This document shows, piece by piece, positions 1 to 11,999 of a DNA stretch of 64,000 bases. Position numbers and translations under genes: made by a program. The first letter of the stretch is position 1, and every line of letters begins with the position of its first letter. Source of the stretch: Rhizopus sp. PT2906 (taxonomy: Eukaryota > Mucoromycota > Mucoromycetes > Mucorales > Rhizopodaceae); NCBI GenBank assembly GCA_025529335.1, contig JAMYHX010000117.1, forward strand, positions 1 to 64,000. Reading direction: 5' to 3'. Under the pieces are notes generated by a model, which had not been told where the DNA came from, made no database searches, and saw only the letters and a program-made list of their open reading frames with translations.

Positions 1-310
1 ATTTTAACACTAAACGGCTTTCAATAGAATATTTATATGACATACCTGTCTTGGACCGTTTGCATGTAGCAATATCGAACATCTATACTTCTTCCATTAT
101 ACAAAGTAATTTAAAATAACCTAGTCAATTTATGTAATCTTATTTTGTTTTGAAGATATTTCTCTGCATCTTACACAAAACGCAAACTTGTGCATATTTC
201 GAGTCCTTTTAGGGTTCCTTCGAGGTTTTAGAGAAAGTGCAAACCAATCATTTAATCCTAGAACCATTGGTGAGTCAATATCTTACCTTTTATGTTGTGT
301 CATCTTACAG

Positions 311-2755
311 TAATCTATTAGCAACCAAAGCTGCTAAAAGCATAGAGCTCTACAAAGAATACAAAGATGCCAATATTGAACTAGAAGGATTTGAATCACA
401 ATACAAGTATGTTATAAAAAAGACTTCTAAATGCGAAATTATTAATTATCTTATCTAGCAAAATACTTGGCATATATAAAGATGTGTTTAACAATGATAC
501 CTTTGAATCAATTTCTGATTATGCATATGCTAAAGACAATTCTGCGAAGCTTGTACGCTTTAGTGCAGAGCTACTAAAAGAAGCAATATCAAAACCGGAA
601 TTAAAGACCAAGACTTGGCATGTTATGCCTAGACCAAGCAATAACATGCGTAAGTCATATATGAATATTATCAAAAGTTATTAACGGCAACAACTATTGA
701 TAGTGTTTGTGCCGCTAATCGGTGTTCATGCAATACATGGTGTCCTCGAGAGAGGTTTCAACGCTGGCCTAAAAATTCCTCAACAAATATATACTGAGGA
801 GTATAGTTTTGAAGGGAAAAGGGTATTTCTATGCTGTAGTATCTAGTTGTGTGCTTTACTAACAGTAACTGCTATACAGCATATTCCGGCATTGATGGGA
901 CCAACAAGCTTGGAGGACCATTACGAAGGTGTTGTTTGGAAAAACAACTTGTGGGAAACACTGTTCAACTTGGACCACATACAGAAGAAGAGAAGCAACG
1001 CCAGCCAAGGTATGTTTATACTGTTGCTTTAATAGTAACTTATTTATCATTCTTAATTATAAATCTATTAAAGGAAGCCAACCATATGCCAGGTTAGAGT
1101 ACGGATGGGAAACCGATGGACACATGGTGATTGTCCTGTTCATAAAGAAAGCCATCGGTAATGAAAACACCTTTTTATACACTTCAAATATTGATCAATG
1201 ATTCAAACAGAGCAAATCCCGCAAGATGATAGTGAAATGAACTTCATGAAAAGAAAGGTTAATCTGAACAATTGGAACAAAGGGCTGTATCCCTTGAAGA
1301 AAGAGCCCACGGGCATAATAATGAGCGACCGAATAATCGGCTTGGACCCAGGTATGAACACTACTTTGAAAATATCAAGTAATACTTACAATATGCAATG
1401 GCCATAGGGACATACTTGTTTCAACAGACTGCTCAGCTTCTGAAATTATAGACAAGAAGACAGTTAAAGAAAATACAACAAAGTTTAGCAATGCGGAGTA
1501 TAAGTAAGTATACGCTAGTTTATATAATCTTCTGTTTAATGCAAAAAAACCTTTTACTGACGATTCGTTAGGATGCGCTCGGGGTTTGAGTGGGCGAAAA
1601 AAGTAGAATTGAAGAACAGAGAAGCAGCAGGTATACAGCAGTATACAGTGAGATTCCTGCAGTGGACTCTGTAAATAGTAGTGAACTGTTGAAATACTTG
1701 AGGGCCGTTGGTAGAAACCGAGAAAAGTAGGTAGTTGAGTGGCCTTGTTTGTCATACTTATAGTTTTGTATCTTGTAGGATTTTTGATTTTATGAAAGGT
1801 TATCGCCATCGTGAGACGAAGGCATACCTTTCTCAGAATAGACAAATCACCGACAGCTATATGTGTGATCTCGTATTGGGTCAAACTACCGCTGGTGCTC
1901 CTTATACCCTTGCCCATAGAACAAATTCAAATAAACGAAAAAAAGCAAAGAATACATACAAAAGGCAAGCGGAATAGTTGCAAAAGAAGCAAAGCGAACA
2001 GTAATCGCTTATGGCGATGCAAGCTTGACTGGAACCAAAGCAGGGCATACTCCCATCCCTGTGAAGGTAGAGTAGTATAGCAACTTTATCACTTTATTGA
2101 ATAGGCTAATGTTCATTTTATATACAGAAAGTTCAAAGGGCATTGGCCCAGAGGGCATTAGTAATTCCCGTTGATGAGTTCAGGACAAGTGTGACCTGTT
2201 CCAAATACCACCGACGTCTCGAGAACAAATACGAAAGACAAAAGATTGTTTGCAATCATAAGTAAGCAGATCATTGTATTTGTAACATTAAATAACTTTA
2301 ACTTTTTTATGTTCAAAAGGAAAAAGAAAGTTCGACTGAAAGAGGAGAAAAATGTTACTCTTCGATGTTTGGACGATAACAAGAGGGTCGTTTGTCGAAC
2401 ATCGGAGTGCTCACAAAGAGAACCCAGCAGTAAGTAAAATTACGCATGAAGTCATATACTAGGACTATTACTGAACTTTATCTGAAGGCTATCCTCCGGT
2501 TATTTATCAGTTGAAGCATTGCCAATTGTGTCCAGCTGCAAATGACCGTGATATCGTAAGTGCAATGTAAATGATAAGAGTATTAATTTTAATGAGTAAT
2601 AATAGGTATGGCAAAGGGATATAAACGCTGCTTTGAACATACGCTCCATTCTGGTGTCTTATGTAGAGTCAAACTATAGCATTTTATCAAGACATCCCTC
2701 TCTAAAAAGAGTATCAACCTCTGAGGGTGTTCAAGCCACTTCGCAACCACTTTGA
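311..2755 (+). pseudogene. Fanzor (eukaryotic TnpB-like RuvC nuclease), decayed copy A
   Basis: The frames here, read piecewise with intron-like gaps, give the ordered core of a Fanzor/TnpB nuclease. RuvC-I is RIIGLDPGMN at about 1,330-1,360. A basic helical part with YRHRETKAYLSQNR lies at about 1,800-1,850. RuvC-II is VIAYGDASLTGTKAGHTPIP at about 2,000-2,060, and a degenerate zinc finger starts TCSKYHRRL at about 2,190. RuvC-III is VWQRDINAALNIRSI at 2,606-2,650, followed by a stop at 2,753-2,755. Fanzors are RNA-guided DNA nucleases carried by eukaryotic transposons. The copy looks dead: frames shift repeatedly and the second cysteine expected in the first zinc knuckle reads Tyr. The piece from 311 to about 650 may be its N-terminal part but has no recognisable motif. 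Some breaks could be real introns, so the exon structure is not resolved. The family call is firm. Confidence 0.75.
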
Positions 2756-2775
2756 TTGGCCCTTTGGATCCTTAT

Positions 2776-2795
2776 GTCACCATTTCGGTGGTGAC
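2776..2795 (+). other. Hairpin just downstream of Fanzor copy A
   Basis: GTCACCA (2,776-2,782) and TGGTGAC (2,789-2,795) form a perfect 7-bp stem around TTTCGG. It begins 21 bases after the stop codon of Fanzor copy A. In TnpB and Fanzor elements the guide RNA usually overlaps the 3' end of the gene and the element end, so this is a reasonable place for a guide-RNA stem. That role is inference only; short stems also arise by chance in such DNA. Confidence 0.35.
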
Positions 2796-3006
2796 TTAGG
2801 TGTCCTATTACGAATATGATAAAGAAAACAACCAGAGTGTATGTGATCAGGTTATCTGATACGAACAAAGTCATGTTGAATCATTATTATATCTTTTGAC
2901 TAAGAAAGGATCACAATGTTTTATTTTTCTGTAAAGGTGGCTTTAAATCCAAATAAGGAATAAAGCAACGGGAAATGATTGTATAAATATATTTTTTATT
3001 TTATTT

Positions 3007-4808
3007 TTATGAAATAGAAAGTCTAGATTTTAATTCTTGAATCATGTCAGCACGTTGAATGGTAACACCTCCTCCCTGAGTTTCATCCTTTGATCTCATA
3101 TCCTTGATACGCACTTGTCCCTTATCTAACTCGTCTTTACCAATGATCACTGCAAATGGAATCATATCCTTATCACATGCTGCAAATTGCTTATCTAATT
3201 TGGGCTTGTTCTTAAACATATAAGATGCTTTGATACCAGCATCCCATAATTCTTTAGCGACTTGCATTCTTTCCTTTAATAATCCATCACCAACAGCAAT
3301 CACAAAGACTTGTGTTTCATTACTCTTGATTTCTTCTGACTTTTGCTTGGACATCAAAATAGAAAAGATACGTTCGACACCAAGAGACACGCCAACACAT
3401 GGGATTTGAAGGTTAGGAACACCCTTCTTGTTGACACCTGAGAACATACCAACCAAGTTATCGTATCGTCCACCAGCTGCAATAGATCCAACGCCCACAG
3501 TAGATTCATCCAATTCATCAGAATTTGTCTTCTTTTTAGATACAACACCTTCAGCGAGTTCTACATAAATGTATTAGTCTCTACTGTAAGATTTTCAACT
3601 ACCGTCGTGATACGTTACTAGGAGGAGCAGACTTTTCAGTAACAGCTTCATAAATGATACCAGTATAATAATCCAATCCTCTTGCTAAACTAAGATCAAA
3701 TGACATCTTCTCAGTGACTTCAAAAACATCCAAATAGTCAAACAAGAGTTCCATATCTTTCATACCAGCTGCAGCATTTGCATTCTTCATCAATGTCTCA
3801 TCCTTCTTTAACGTATCCAACAATTCACGACTTCCTTTCAACTTGACATACTCGCCGATTCTATCTGCACATTCAGGGGCCAATCCTTTCTCTTCAACCA
3901 TTTCTTTCTTGACATCAGCCCAAGGAAGCTTATCTAACTTATCAACAGCAGAAGAAATAGGACGAATGCTTTGCTCTGGAACACCACATACTTCAAAGAT
4001 ACCGTCCAAAATCTTTCTGTGGTTGATCTTGACAGTGAATTTTCCAATATCCAGATTGGTCAATGCTTCACATAGGATTCTCAAGATTTCAGCATCGGGG
4101 ATCATTGGATCATAGACACCAGCGATATCAAAATCCTAAAGTTTTAGGGTAAGCTTTTTTTTGTATTTTAACAATTAAAAATAACTTACACATTGATAAA
4201 ATTCTCTCATGCGGCCCTTCGTCATTGCGGGCTGATCACGACGGTACACCTTGGCAATATGGTATCGCTTAAAGTTTTGATATTCTTTACCGTTCATAGC
4301 CAAGAAACGAGCAAAAGGAACAGTCAAGTCATAACGAAGGGAGCATTCTTCTCCTCCTTGATCTGCCAAATCATAAATCAATTTACTGTCTTCACCGTAC
4401 TTGCCAGAAAGAATTTCCTTGAGTTCAAAAACAGGGGTATCGATCGTAACAGCACCGTGTTTCTTGAATACTTGGGTGATGGTACTAAACACCTTTTCAC
4501 GAATAGCCATATCTTTATCATTATAGTCTTTGGTACCCTGATAAAGAAAAATGAGGAATGATGATTCATTAACGTGGGCAACTTACCTTGGGTGTCTTGA
4601 GTGTGAAACTAGTCTTGGTAGCCTTACCAGACTTGCCGTCAGTTCCTTCCAAGACAGCTAATTGTTTCTTGAGGTCAAGCAAGGCAGCCACTTCAGCATC
4701 AATAACTGATTTTTCTGCCTTTTCTGCCTTTAGTTGACGTACTTTTTGTCCTTGAGATTCAATAGATTGAGTTAATTCTAACTTCTTTTGTTGTTGCGTA
4801 TCTGACAT
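3007..4808 (-). CDS. HTS1: Histidyl-tRNA synthetase
   Basis: Class II aminoacyl-tRNA synthetase that charges tRNA-His. Four exons on the minus strand, 4808-4587, 4537-4190, 4135-3619 and 3560-3007, join into 546 codons plus stop, about the length of yeast Hts1. The first exon encodes a Lys/Glu-rich WHEP-like helical segment. The core then starts with [19 protein letters not shown] and carries class II motif 2 ([11 protein letters not shown] and the [12 protein letters not shown] region), the histidine-binding loop [10 protein letters not shown], motif 3 SLGVERIF, and a C-terminal anticodon-binding domain. The third intron is best read with donor GTAACG at 3,618, because the later donor breaks the frame. 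As a single-copy gene it should supply cytosol and possibly mitochondria. The frame stays open about 32 codons upstream of the ATG but without another ATG. Confidence 0.95.
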
Positions 4809-5696
4809 GGCTGTAATATTAAAAAGGTACAAAAAAAAAAAAAGTTTTTGAAAGTCGTGACTGAGATGACTCTTTCCTTTTATATTCAGATTTAATTCAA
4901 TCAAAATATTTGTATATTTTGTATTATAAAAGTGATTCAGCTATTATGTGGCCATATGAGTCAAGCTATTCATAATTGGACAGTCAAAGTAGTATGTATG
5001 AGGGATACTTGGCATAGTTCATGTCATACTCTGTGTAAGTTACTGAAAATGAGTCACAGAATGGTTACCATTGTCCATCGTCAATAAATTTGAAACGCCG
5101 ACACTGCGTCCTTAACCTATCTGATCAAGGCTAATGCTACGGATGCTACCTCTGAGCGCTACCCGTGTCGTCACTTTACAACTTCACTCTACCAAATTCT
5201 AATCTAAGGCTTCTCAGTTCACTCTCTCTGATATAAAATACGATGTTATCATAATTACAGGTGTTCTTGCATCTTTGTTGATCAAACTGACAACATAATA
5301 AATAAATAACAACATTTCTTTTTTTTACCTCTTTCTTCTTCTTGAAAATAAACAACCCAAGATGGTAACTCCATAAAGTTATGTTTAGCTTGAGGTACCG
5401 GAAAAGATCAGAATTCGTTGTTCTTCTTGGAGAAAAAAAAATTGTAGGTGAACTTTTGTTTTGCGTATTGTTATACTCACTTAATTATCTATAGCCTAAC
5501 ATGGCTGAGATGAAAGCTGACGCTTCAAAGCCATCCAAAAAAAAAAAAAGACGCATTAACATCAATTATGGTCTTCAAGTTTTTTGGAAATAATAACACT
5601 TTTACAAACACTACTACTAACGAATATATAATATTATTGGCATTTTATGATAAACTTAATTGAAAACTTACTGAGAATCTTTTTCACTTTTAAGGA

Positions 5697-5840
5697 TGGC
5701 AGACAAAAAGAGGAAGAAAAATGAGGAGGTTAGTGAAAAGGAAGGTAAGGGGAAAGAGAAGAAGGAAGAGACAGCCAACGTTTGGAGATATTGGGCTCGA
5801 TTTATAGAAAATAACGAAAACTTCCACTCTTATATGTAAA
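5697..5840 (+). other. Short Lys/Glu-rich ORF, unrecognised
   Basis: An ATG opens a 47-codon frame rich in K and E (MADKKRKKNEEVSEKEGKG...) that ends ETANVWRYWARFIENNENF...SYM. The C-terminal part looks like folded protein rather than random sequence, and a possible donor GTAAAT overlaps the stop. It could be one exon of a small gene or a remnant. No homologue is recognised. Confidence 0.2.
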
Positions 5841-5868
5841 TATGGTGTTTTTCTTTCACAAAAAAGTA

Positions 5869-6087
5869 TTATACTGAAAGGATATCGCTATCATTATTTT
5901 TTATAGTCCTGAGAACCATGATGTCATCAGATGTGGTAATGGTGTTTCTTATCGCCCAAATTTGGTGAAAACACATACCAACAACATTTAAAGACACGTA
6001 TGGAAAACGCCCTTTTCTTTGCCCAGTATATGCATCCCATATATCAATAATGTTTTCAACAGCACAAGTCATCATATAAGTGCACAT
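5869..6087 (-). pseudogene. WD-repeat-like fragment
   Basis: This open frame contains VENIIDIWDAYTGQRKGRF, which has the form of a WD40 blade end (xxIWDAxTGxxxxxF) and recalls the WRAP53/TCAB1 type of WD protein. Nothing convincing continues it on either side, and the upstream bases shift frame. It is most likely a decayed piece of a WD-repeat gene, or chance. Confidence 0.15.
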
Positions 6088-6330
6088 CCATAATTTACCA
6101 TATCACGTCTAATTTGGCAATGAATGATATAGGAAAACAATTCCGACTACAAGAAGGTCGTAAGAGATGTTCCTCCTTGCGAAAGTGATGCCGAGCTTAA
6201 ATAACTCAGCTTCTTAATATATGAATATGGATTATGCTATCATCTCTTTTCTCTTTGCTTTATTCCCAATAAATATACACACAATTTCATTGTATTTCTA
6301 CTTTGTCTGATTCTATTACAAAACTAAATA

Positions 6331-6762
6331 CTACAGGTATATTCTTTAAGATACATCATCCATATGCATTAGATGACTGTATACATTTTGAATCTTTAAC
6401 CCTAACAGAAGAAGATGTAATGTCAAAAGTACATGCCGTACTGTAAAATGCCCTACAACTATCAAAGAAATACAAATTATTCACAATCGTATCCCATTTT
6501 ACAAACATTATCAAGAAAGACTAGTTCTTCATTTTATCAAGATTATTTGTCGAAACGAAGAACAATGATACGCATAAATACATGGTTGCTCTTAAATCTG
6601 TTCCTGCTTGCAAGCATTTTACAATTTACTACATGACATATCACCTGTATTACCAATTTATATTCTACTTGTATAAATCATTTACCGAAATAGACAGCAT
6701 TTTCTTATATATAAACAACCATTCTCTTAATAGCTTTTACATTCGTAATACTCCAGAATGAA
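6331..6762 (+). pseudogene. Decayed coding region, family unknown
   Basis: One frame stays readable for about 140 codons with only two internal stops. It includes GIFFKIHHPYALDDCIHFES, EEDVMSKVHAVL and NDTHKYMVALKSVPACKHF before ending at TPE-stop. Amino-acid use looks protein-like. No family is recognised; it may be the end of a dead transposon or host gene. Confidence 0.2.
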
Positions 6763-8123
6763 TATATGAAAGCCATTTACAAAGGAATTTATTGAAAGCT
6801 CTCAAAGCTGCGTACATTTCATGCTTTGGATTGTATGCTCAAATTAGGCTTGTCTCATGTGTTAAACATGTAAAATTGTCTTTTATAGCCAGTTTTAAAT
6901 TGAACAGTTTCAAAACTTACATGTTGTCTTTATCTGTAATCTAAGCTATTTACATTTCTTATCCATCTTTGTCCCTTATTAGAGAATATTTTAGCTTTTT
7001 AACTGATGTTAAAAGGTCATTTGGTGTATAGTGTTTGTCTTTTATGAATAAAATAAGGTTTCTTGGATTGTGGCCGCTTTTCAGCATCAATTGTGGCTAT
7101 AGAAAGAGTAATAAGAGTAATGATATGCAAATTGATAATGCTCACACGATAAACATATAATAAAGACAAACAAAAAAGGGACATTTTGAAATATTTGATT
7201 TTTTTGATTTTTTAAGTTATTCACTACATTTTTTAAATTTTCTTAGTCAAATATCATATAAAAATGAAGTAACAATATTTTATTACAATATTTCATGTTT
7301 TATTATATTTTTTTTCTCTTAAAAAACAAAGAAAAACAATCTATAGATTAAATAAGTGAGTCGGGGCGGTGTTGGGATGCATAAACCATAAGAGCACAGA
7401 TAACATTTTTGCTTGTCTTTATCCATTGTCTTTTTTTTATTTATGAATAAATAAAAAAGCATTAAAGAGAAAAGTGCCTTATACGCTTTTTATACATATT
7501 TATCTTGGAAAAAAAAATAATGCGTAATCTCAAAAAGCAAGGGACAATAAAAACGCGTATCCAAAAGACGGCAAACGAACCTTGCTTCCTGAGTTAATAC
7601 ATACTACAAATATAAAACCATACTTTATTTCGCCTAGTCTTAGCCATTCTTATCTGTGTTGTATTGCTTTGAAAGGACATAGTATCAATTGAGTAGTACC
7701 TGGCGATGATTATGCAATTGCATCAGAGCGCGTTTCTTGCAACTTTGCTTTCTGAAAATAGCGCATATAATTAATAAGAATTTTGATGCCAAGCAAAGTA
7801 CTTTTTCTCTTTTCTTTCCTTGTTTCATTTTGAATGTAAAAATATATATATATAAAATAGGTTGACATAGTATAAATCAAGTATTTTTTTATGTCTACAT
7901 AAATTATGTACGTAAAGATAAGACCCACAAGTACAATATCTGCAATATACATTGTTTATTTACGACTTGAATGTATTAAATTACCAGCGTACACGCACAT
8001 CTCTAAACATATCAGAAAATACCCGCATCTCGCTTGAGCAATCACTATCTTCGCGCTTCTGTAATGCATTAGGCATCTACAATAACTCTACCGTTAGATT
8101 GCACACAATTTTCAACTCCTGTA

Positions 8124-9246
8124 TCACTGTACCTCTTGCGCAAGGCGTTCAACACGGTTTTTATGGCTGGGATGGGTACTCAAAAATTGAGGAGGTTCAT
8201 TTTTGTCAATTGCTGACATTCGTCTCCACACTTCTAATGATTCTCTAGGCTCAAAGCATGCCTGTGCCATAAGTTGTAATCCTATCACATCAGCCTCTGT
8301 CTCGCATTTACGAGAGAACGGACTCATCATTAAATAGTTCAGAGTGAATTGATTAAATAACAACGATGTGTCTACTCCAAATAGCTGCAGAGTAAGCATC
8401 AGCACGAAAATGATCTTGGTGACGCTGACTTTCTCAGCACTGTGACGAGCAAGTTGATGTGCTATTTCATGACCTAGAACAGCTGCCATTCCATCTACAA
8501 CCGCGAAACACGTTCATCATTTGATACACAACTCTATTTCGAATACTTACCTTCATTTTTGACAATAGGTAAAATGCCTGTAAACACAAATACTTTGCCA
8601 CCCGGAAGCACAAAGGCACTAGACAGAAAAGCTTAGTAATTGATACCCCTTTCCTATTTCACTTTACTTTCTTTCGGGAGAGTCTATAACATAAAATTCC
8701 CACTTCAAGTCCTCCAAGCCTGATACTTGAACTAGTCTTTTAGCAACGCGTTTAACAAATAAAGTGTACGGGTGATTTGGAGGCAAGATACGATTATGAA
8801 ACTGTCGCATCACGTCATTATATGCCATAACAGCCATCGCTATTTTATCGATTAATATCTTATGTTACATATCATATCAAAGATCTCATCACACGCGCGT
8901 GGATACCTTCTTCCTGTTTTGGAGTTATGCTCATGAATCTCACTCTGCCACTAATTGGCACTTTTTCTAAATGGGTCACATAGTATCCACCGTAAATGAC
9001 AACACCTGTAGCAGTAAATACCCATAACCTTTTAGACATGTAAAAAGGTTGGTTTGCACTGCTTTTAAATCGCTGATATCCATTTCCAGTTGACGAAGGA
9101 AAACGGTATTTTATAGGTGATGTGGCGTAGTTACGAATAGTAGGTTTAACTGGGCACAATCTTTTTGGAGAATAGCCAAAATTAAACGATAAATTTGTTC
9201 CTAATGGTCTAAATGCACTTCTTGCACGGATGCCTAAGAATGACAT
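8124..9246 (-). CDS. OMA1: OMA1-like mitochondrial inner-membrane metalloprotease (M48)
   Basis: Four exons (9246-8895, 8839-8668, 8618-8551, 8494-8124) give 320 aa with consistent phases. The first 65 residues are Arg/Ser-rich and lack acidic residues, as expected of a mitochondrial presequence. A membrane segment (LWVFTATGVVIYGGYYV, about residues 73-89) follows, then the M48 core: ILPPNHPYTLFVKRVAKRL, NAFVLPGGKVFVFTG, the zinc motif HEIAH at about residues 206-210, and the third-ligand region CETEADVIGLQLM. OMA1 acts in inner-membrane quality control, overlapping with the m-AAA protease. The first donor (GTGTGA at 8,894) is a poor consensus, but it is the only one found that keeps the frame. 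Confidence 0.88.
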
Positions 9247-9602
9247 TGAATACTACAGTTAAAAAAAATCCTGTTACTCTTAGTGGTGCCCTATGTGTTC
9301 ATAATCGGAAAATCTAAAAATGCAGAAGTCACAGTTATTACAAATTTAGCTGTGTTGGGTAAATTACCCTTCACAAAGAACAACTTACAGGAGAGACCAA
9401 ATTAGAAGCTTAAACATGAATCACATCGAATGAACACACTGTATGCATCAAGTAGCCTCTTGCAGGAATGAAGGATCATGAAAGTTTTGTTGAAGGTATC
9501 AGCGTTGGTATTGATAATGTAAAATATTATGTGAAAAGGTAAATAGAAGTGGTTCGATACTTCCAGTGTTTTTGTGGTAAAAAAAGTTCTCCTTTATTTA
9601 TA

Positions 9603-10335
9603 TCTTTTAATTAAATGTGTGTAAAAGTAGTTGGTGTAAAGAACTAAATGTAACGATCATACAATATCTGTTACCTAACGTAACAATACTCAATGATTGA
9701 ACACGTAGGAACAATGACTTTTTCTGTCTTTTCCTCTTTTTACAAACTGACAAATCGTTTGTAAAATTTCCTCTTTTCTTCTTGTATTGCTCTACATTAT
9801 CATTGACTTCAATATGCATTTTTTTCGAACGCTTTTGACGGGTAATAAATGCTCCACGTTTGCAACGAATACTCTCATTTCGCGAATATTCGATGGTATC
9901 AGAATTGAGGCTATTTCATATACAACATAGAGTCCTTCTGCAAGCAAAGTTGGCACATATACCGTGAGATGGAAGCCTATTTTATACAATTTAATTCAAC
10001 ATCTGTATAGCTTTTGCCATCAATTGTTTCTTTGCTAAATATGGCAATCTTCATCAAGCTAATAGCCAAAACATAGGTGTTGCTTCGCTTATCCTCCCCT
10101 TTCACTTCTCCTATACAGGTGGGGCCATCCAGCTTTGAGTCAACAAGCACTAAACCGGCCGCTCGTCGCTTTTTTCAGAAGCTTTCAAATTTGACTTAAA
10201 ATAAACAAGTATACGCGTTAAAAAACCCAGTGAAATGTCTTTCAAATAAATTGTTGGCTTACCAGACTAAGAATTGATCATGATCTGGATCATTAAGGAT
10301 GGGGCGAATAACGGCATCCACAAAAGTACTGCACA
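9603..10335 (-). pseudogene. Decayed member of an expanded hypothetical gene family
   Basis: Read on the minus strand in pieces: TFVDAVIRPILNDPDHDQFL (about 10,330-10,275), an intron-like gap, then VLVDSKLDGPTCIGEVKGED followed by KRSNTYVLAISLMKIAIFSK. After a frameshift comes GFHLTVYVPTLLAEGLYVVY, ending in a basic tail. The style (EVK-D catalytic-like core and repeated frameshifts) resembles the large families of uncharacterised proteins scattered near transposons in Mucorales genomes, as I remember them. Function unknown; at least two frame breaks make this copy dead. Confidence 0.45.
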
Positions 10336-10904
10336 AGTTACTCCCCTTTGTTTTTGTGTTCATCTTCTTTTGTGGCAATCTTTCCACTCTGTATAATATT
10401 ATATCGAACGAGTCAAAAGAAAAACTACAATAATACTATATATTTACAAATTTCTGATGATCATTATACAATCATCAAAAGAACCATCCATTGTATCCGT
10501 ACAAAGTTTAATTATCATCGACGATGCTTGTCTTGAATTGACTTGTTTCTTCATCAATTGCTTTATTTATAGGCAAACACTACATACACCAGAAGTTAGA
10601 CTAATACTATGAGCGCTACCTCTACCCACTACCTATGATGCCGCCTAACAAAGCTTTTCAATGTGTGGCGTCAAGCTAACATGATTTTATAAATAAGAGA
10701 TAAAAAGAGAATTATCTTTTAATTTTTATTCTAATGTATGTTGTCCGGTGTTTTCAATAAAGAAGCAAGAACACGTGTAATTATGATGACATCGTATTTT
10801 ATATTAGAGAGAGTGAACTGGACAGCTTTAGGCAGAGACTTTGGTGGTGTGAAGTTGTAAAGTGACGACACAGGTAGCGCCCAGAGGCAGCGCTCGTAAC
10901 ATTA

Positions 10905-11210
10905 GCCATGTGGCTGTATTGCATGTCGCATGATCTTTGAGATCACTCTTGGAGTGACGCTGATACCGAAAGCGAGTGGTCTGTAGCGGTAAGCGGTACC
11001 GTTGTTCTTGAAGGTAAGGTAATCTTGAGAATCTGGATGAATGGGGACGACTGCATATGCGTCTTTGAGGTCTATTTTGCAACTGTAATCTCCCTTTTTC
11101 TAGAATTTCTCTTCCATTTTGAAATGTTCTATCTGTAGGTATTGGTTCAATCTCTTGCAGTTCAGGATTATCCTTATTTTTGTTGTCACTTGGATTGTGA
11201 AAAAGTTTGA
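10905..11210 (-). mobile_element. DIRS-like retrotransposon reverse transcriptase fragment
   Basis: The minus strand reads ILNCKRLNQYLQIEHFKMEE, a stop, then CKIDLKDAYAVVPIHPDSQD and YRPLAFGISVTPRVISKIMR. These are reverse transcriptase fingers/palm motifs (L-DLKDAY--VPIHP and PLAFGIS) in the form used by DIRS and related tyrosine-recombinase retrotransposons. The YxDD box, RNase H and recombinase are absent and there is an in-frame stop, so this is a short dead fragment. No flanking repeats were recognised. Confidence 0.7.
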
Positions 11211-11722
11211 TAGAAATGTCGGCTGTGTTGAGGATTTCTCAATGATATCCGTCTTGTCGAAATTTTCTCAAGTGTCGATTTCTTTGCAAATAGTAGCCAT
11301 CGGTATGTCGTGATGTTTTTCCAAATGTGAAGGAATTTTGAAGAATTACTGAGTTGTTCGAATTGGAAATGGGCAATGAGTAAACAATAACTTGTATTTT
11401 CTTTTGTTAATAAAATATAAAAATATATATACAGCATATCTGACGTAAGCAGTTCAATTTACACAGCAAACAGAACTAGACAAACTATATCTACACAATA
11501 CTATGTACAAAAATAAAGTGTAAGAGAAGCGTGTGTCGATGGGTCTGTAATAACCTCTTTATTATGTTGAGATGAGAGAGGGCTTATTATTCATTTTATA
11601 AGAAAACAGGATTGTTGAGTGAATTAAGGACCAATGAGAAGTGGGCATGACGCGTCTATAAGAATAACGCATTCTGTGGTCAGTCTTTTTTTGATCTGGG
11701 AAATTTCATCTGGAGGCTAAAA

Positions 11723-11996
11723 GTGGATTGCATATAAAGTTACATGTTATAATACAGTATCTGTTTTAAAGGAGAGTATCGAGAAGACATGTAAGTTATT
11801 AGACAAAATAAAGAAGGAACATGAAGATTATCTTCTTCTACGACAGCTTAATGCTGAAGTGGAAGAAAGAATCAACATGGCAACATTTGTCCAACAGGAC
11901 ATCAAGAAGCCTGTTAGAGGAAGCAAATATGACTCCCTATTGCCGGAGCAAATTGATGCCTGTCTTCTTGAAAAGACAGTTGTAAAATATTTGTAA
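11723..11996 (+). other. Unassigned open frame, probably a transposon or gene remnant
   Basis: About 90 codons are open to a stop at 11,994 but there is no ATG near the start. The product is helical and charged (ESIEKTCKLLDKIKKEHEDY ... NMATFVQQDIKKPVRGSKYD ... LLPEQIDACLLEKTVVKYL). It reads like the end of a real protein. It is unrecognised and could be a last exon of a decayed gene. Confidence 0.25.
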
Positions 11997-11999
11997 ATA

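Larger units (their letters stand above)
4809..8123. other. Gene-poor 3.3-kb stretch
   Basis: No gene can be supported between HTS1 and OMA1. The DNA is AT-rich with many A/T runs. Three short coding-like relics are listed separately (5,697-5,840; 5,869-6,087; 6,331-6,762). A short lysine-rich ORF (MAEMKADASKPSKKKKRR..., 5,502-5,591) is also present and unassigned. No tRNA, rRNA or long repeat was seen. Confidence 0.5.

Noticed and set aside
1375..1917. 180-codon minus-strand frame
   Set aside because: Lies opposite the Fanzor copy A motifs; the plus strand carries the recognisable protein.
3600..3618. Alternative donor CGACG|GTAGTT in the histidyl-tRNA synthetase gene
   Set aside because: It puts the next exon out of frame; the donor at 3,618 restores it and fits the family.
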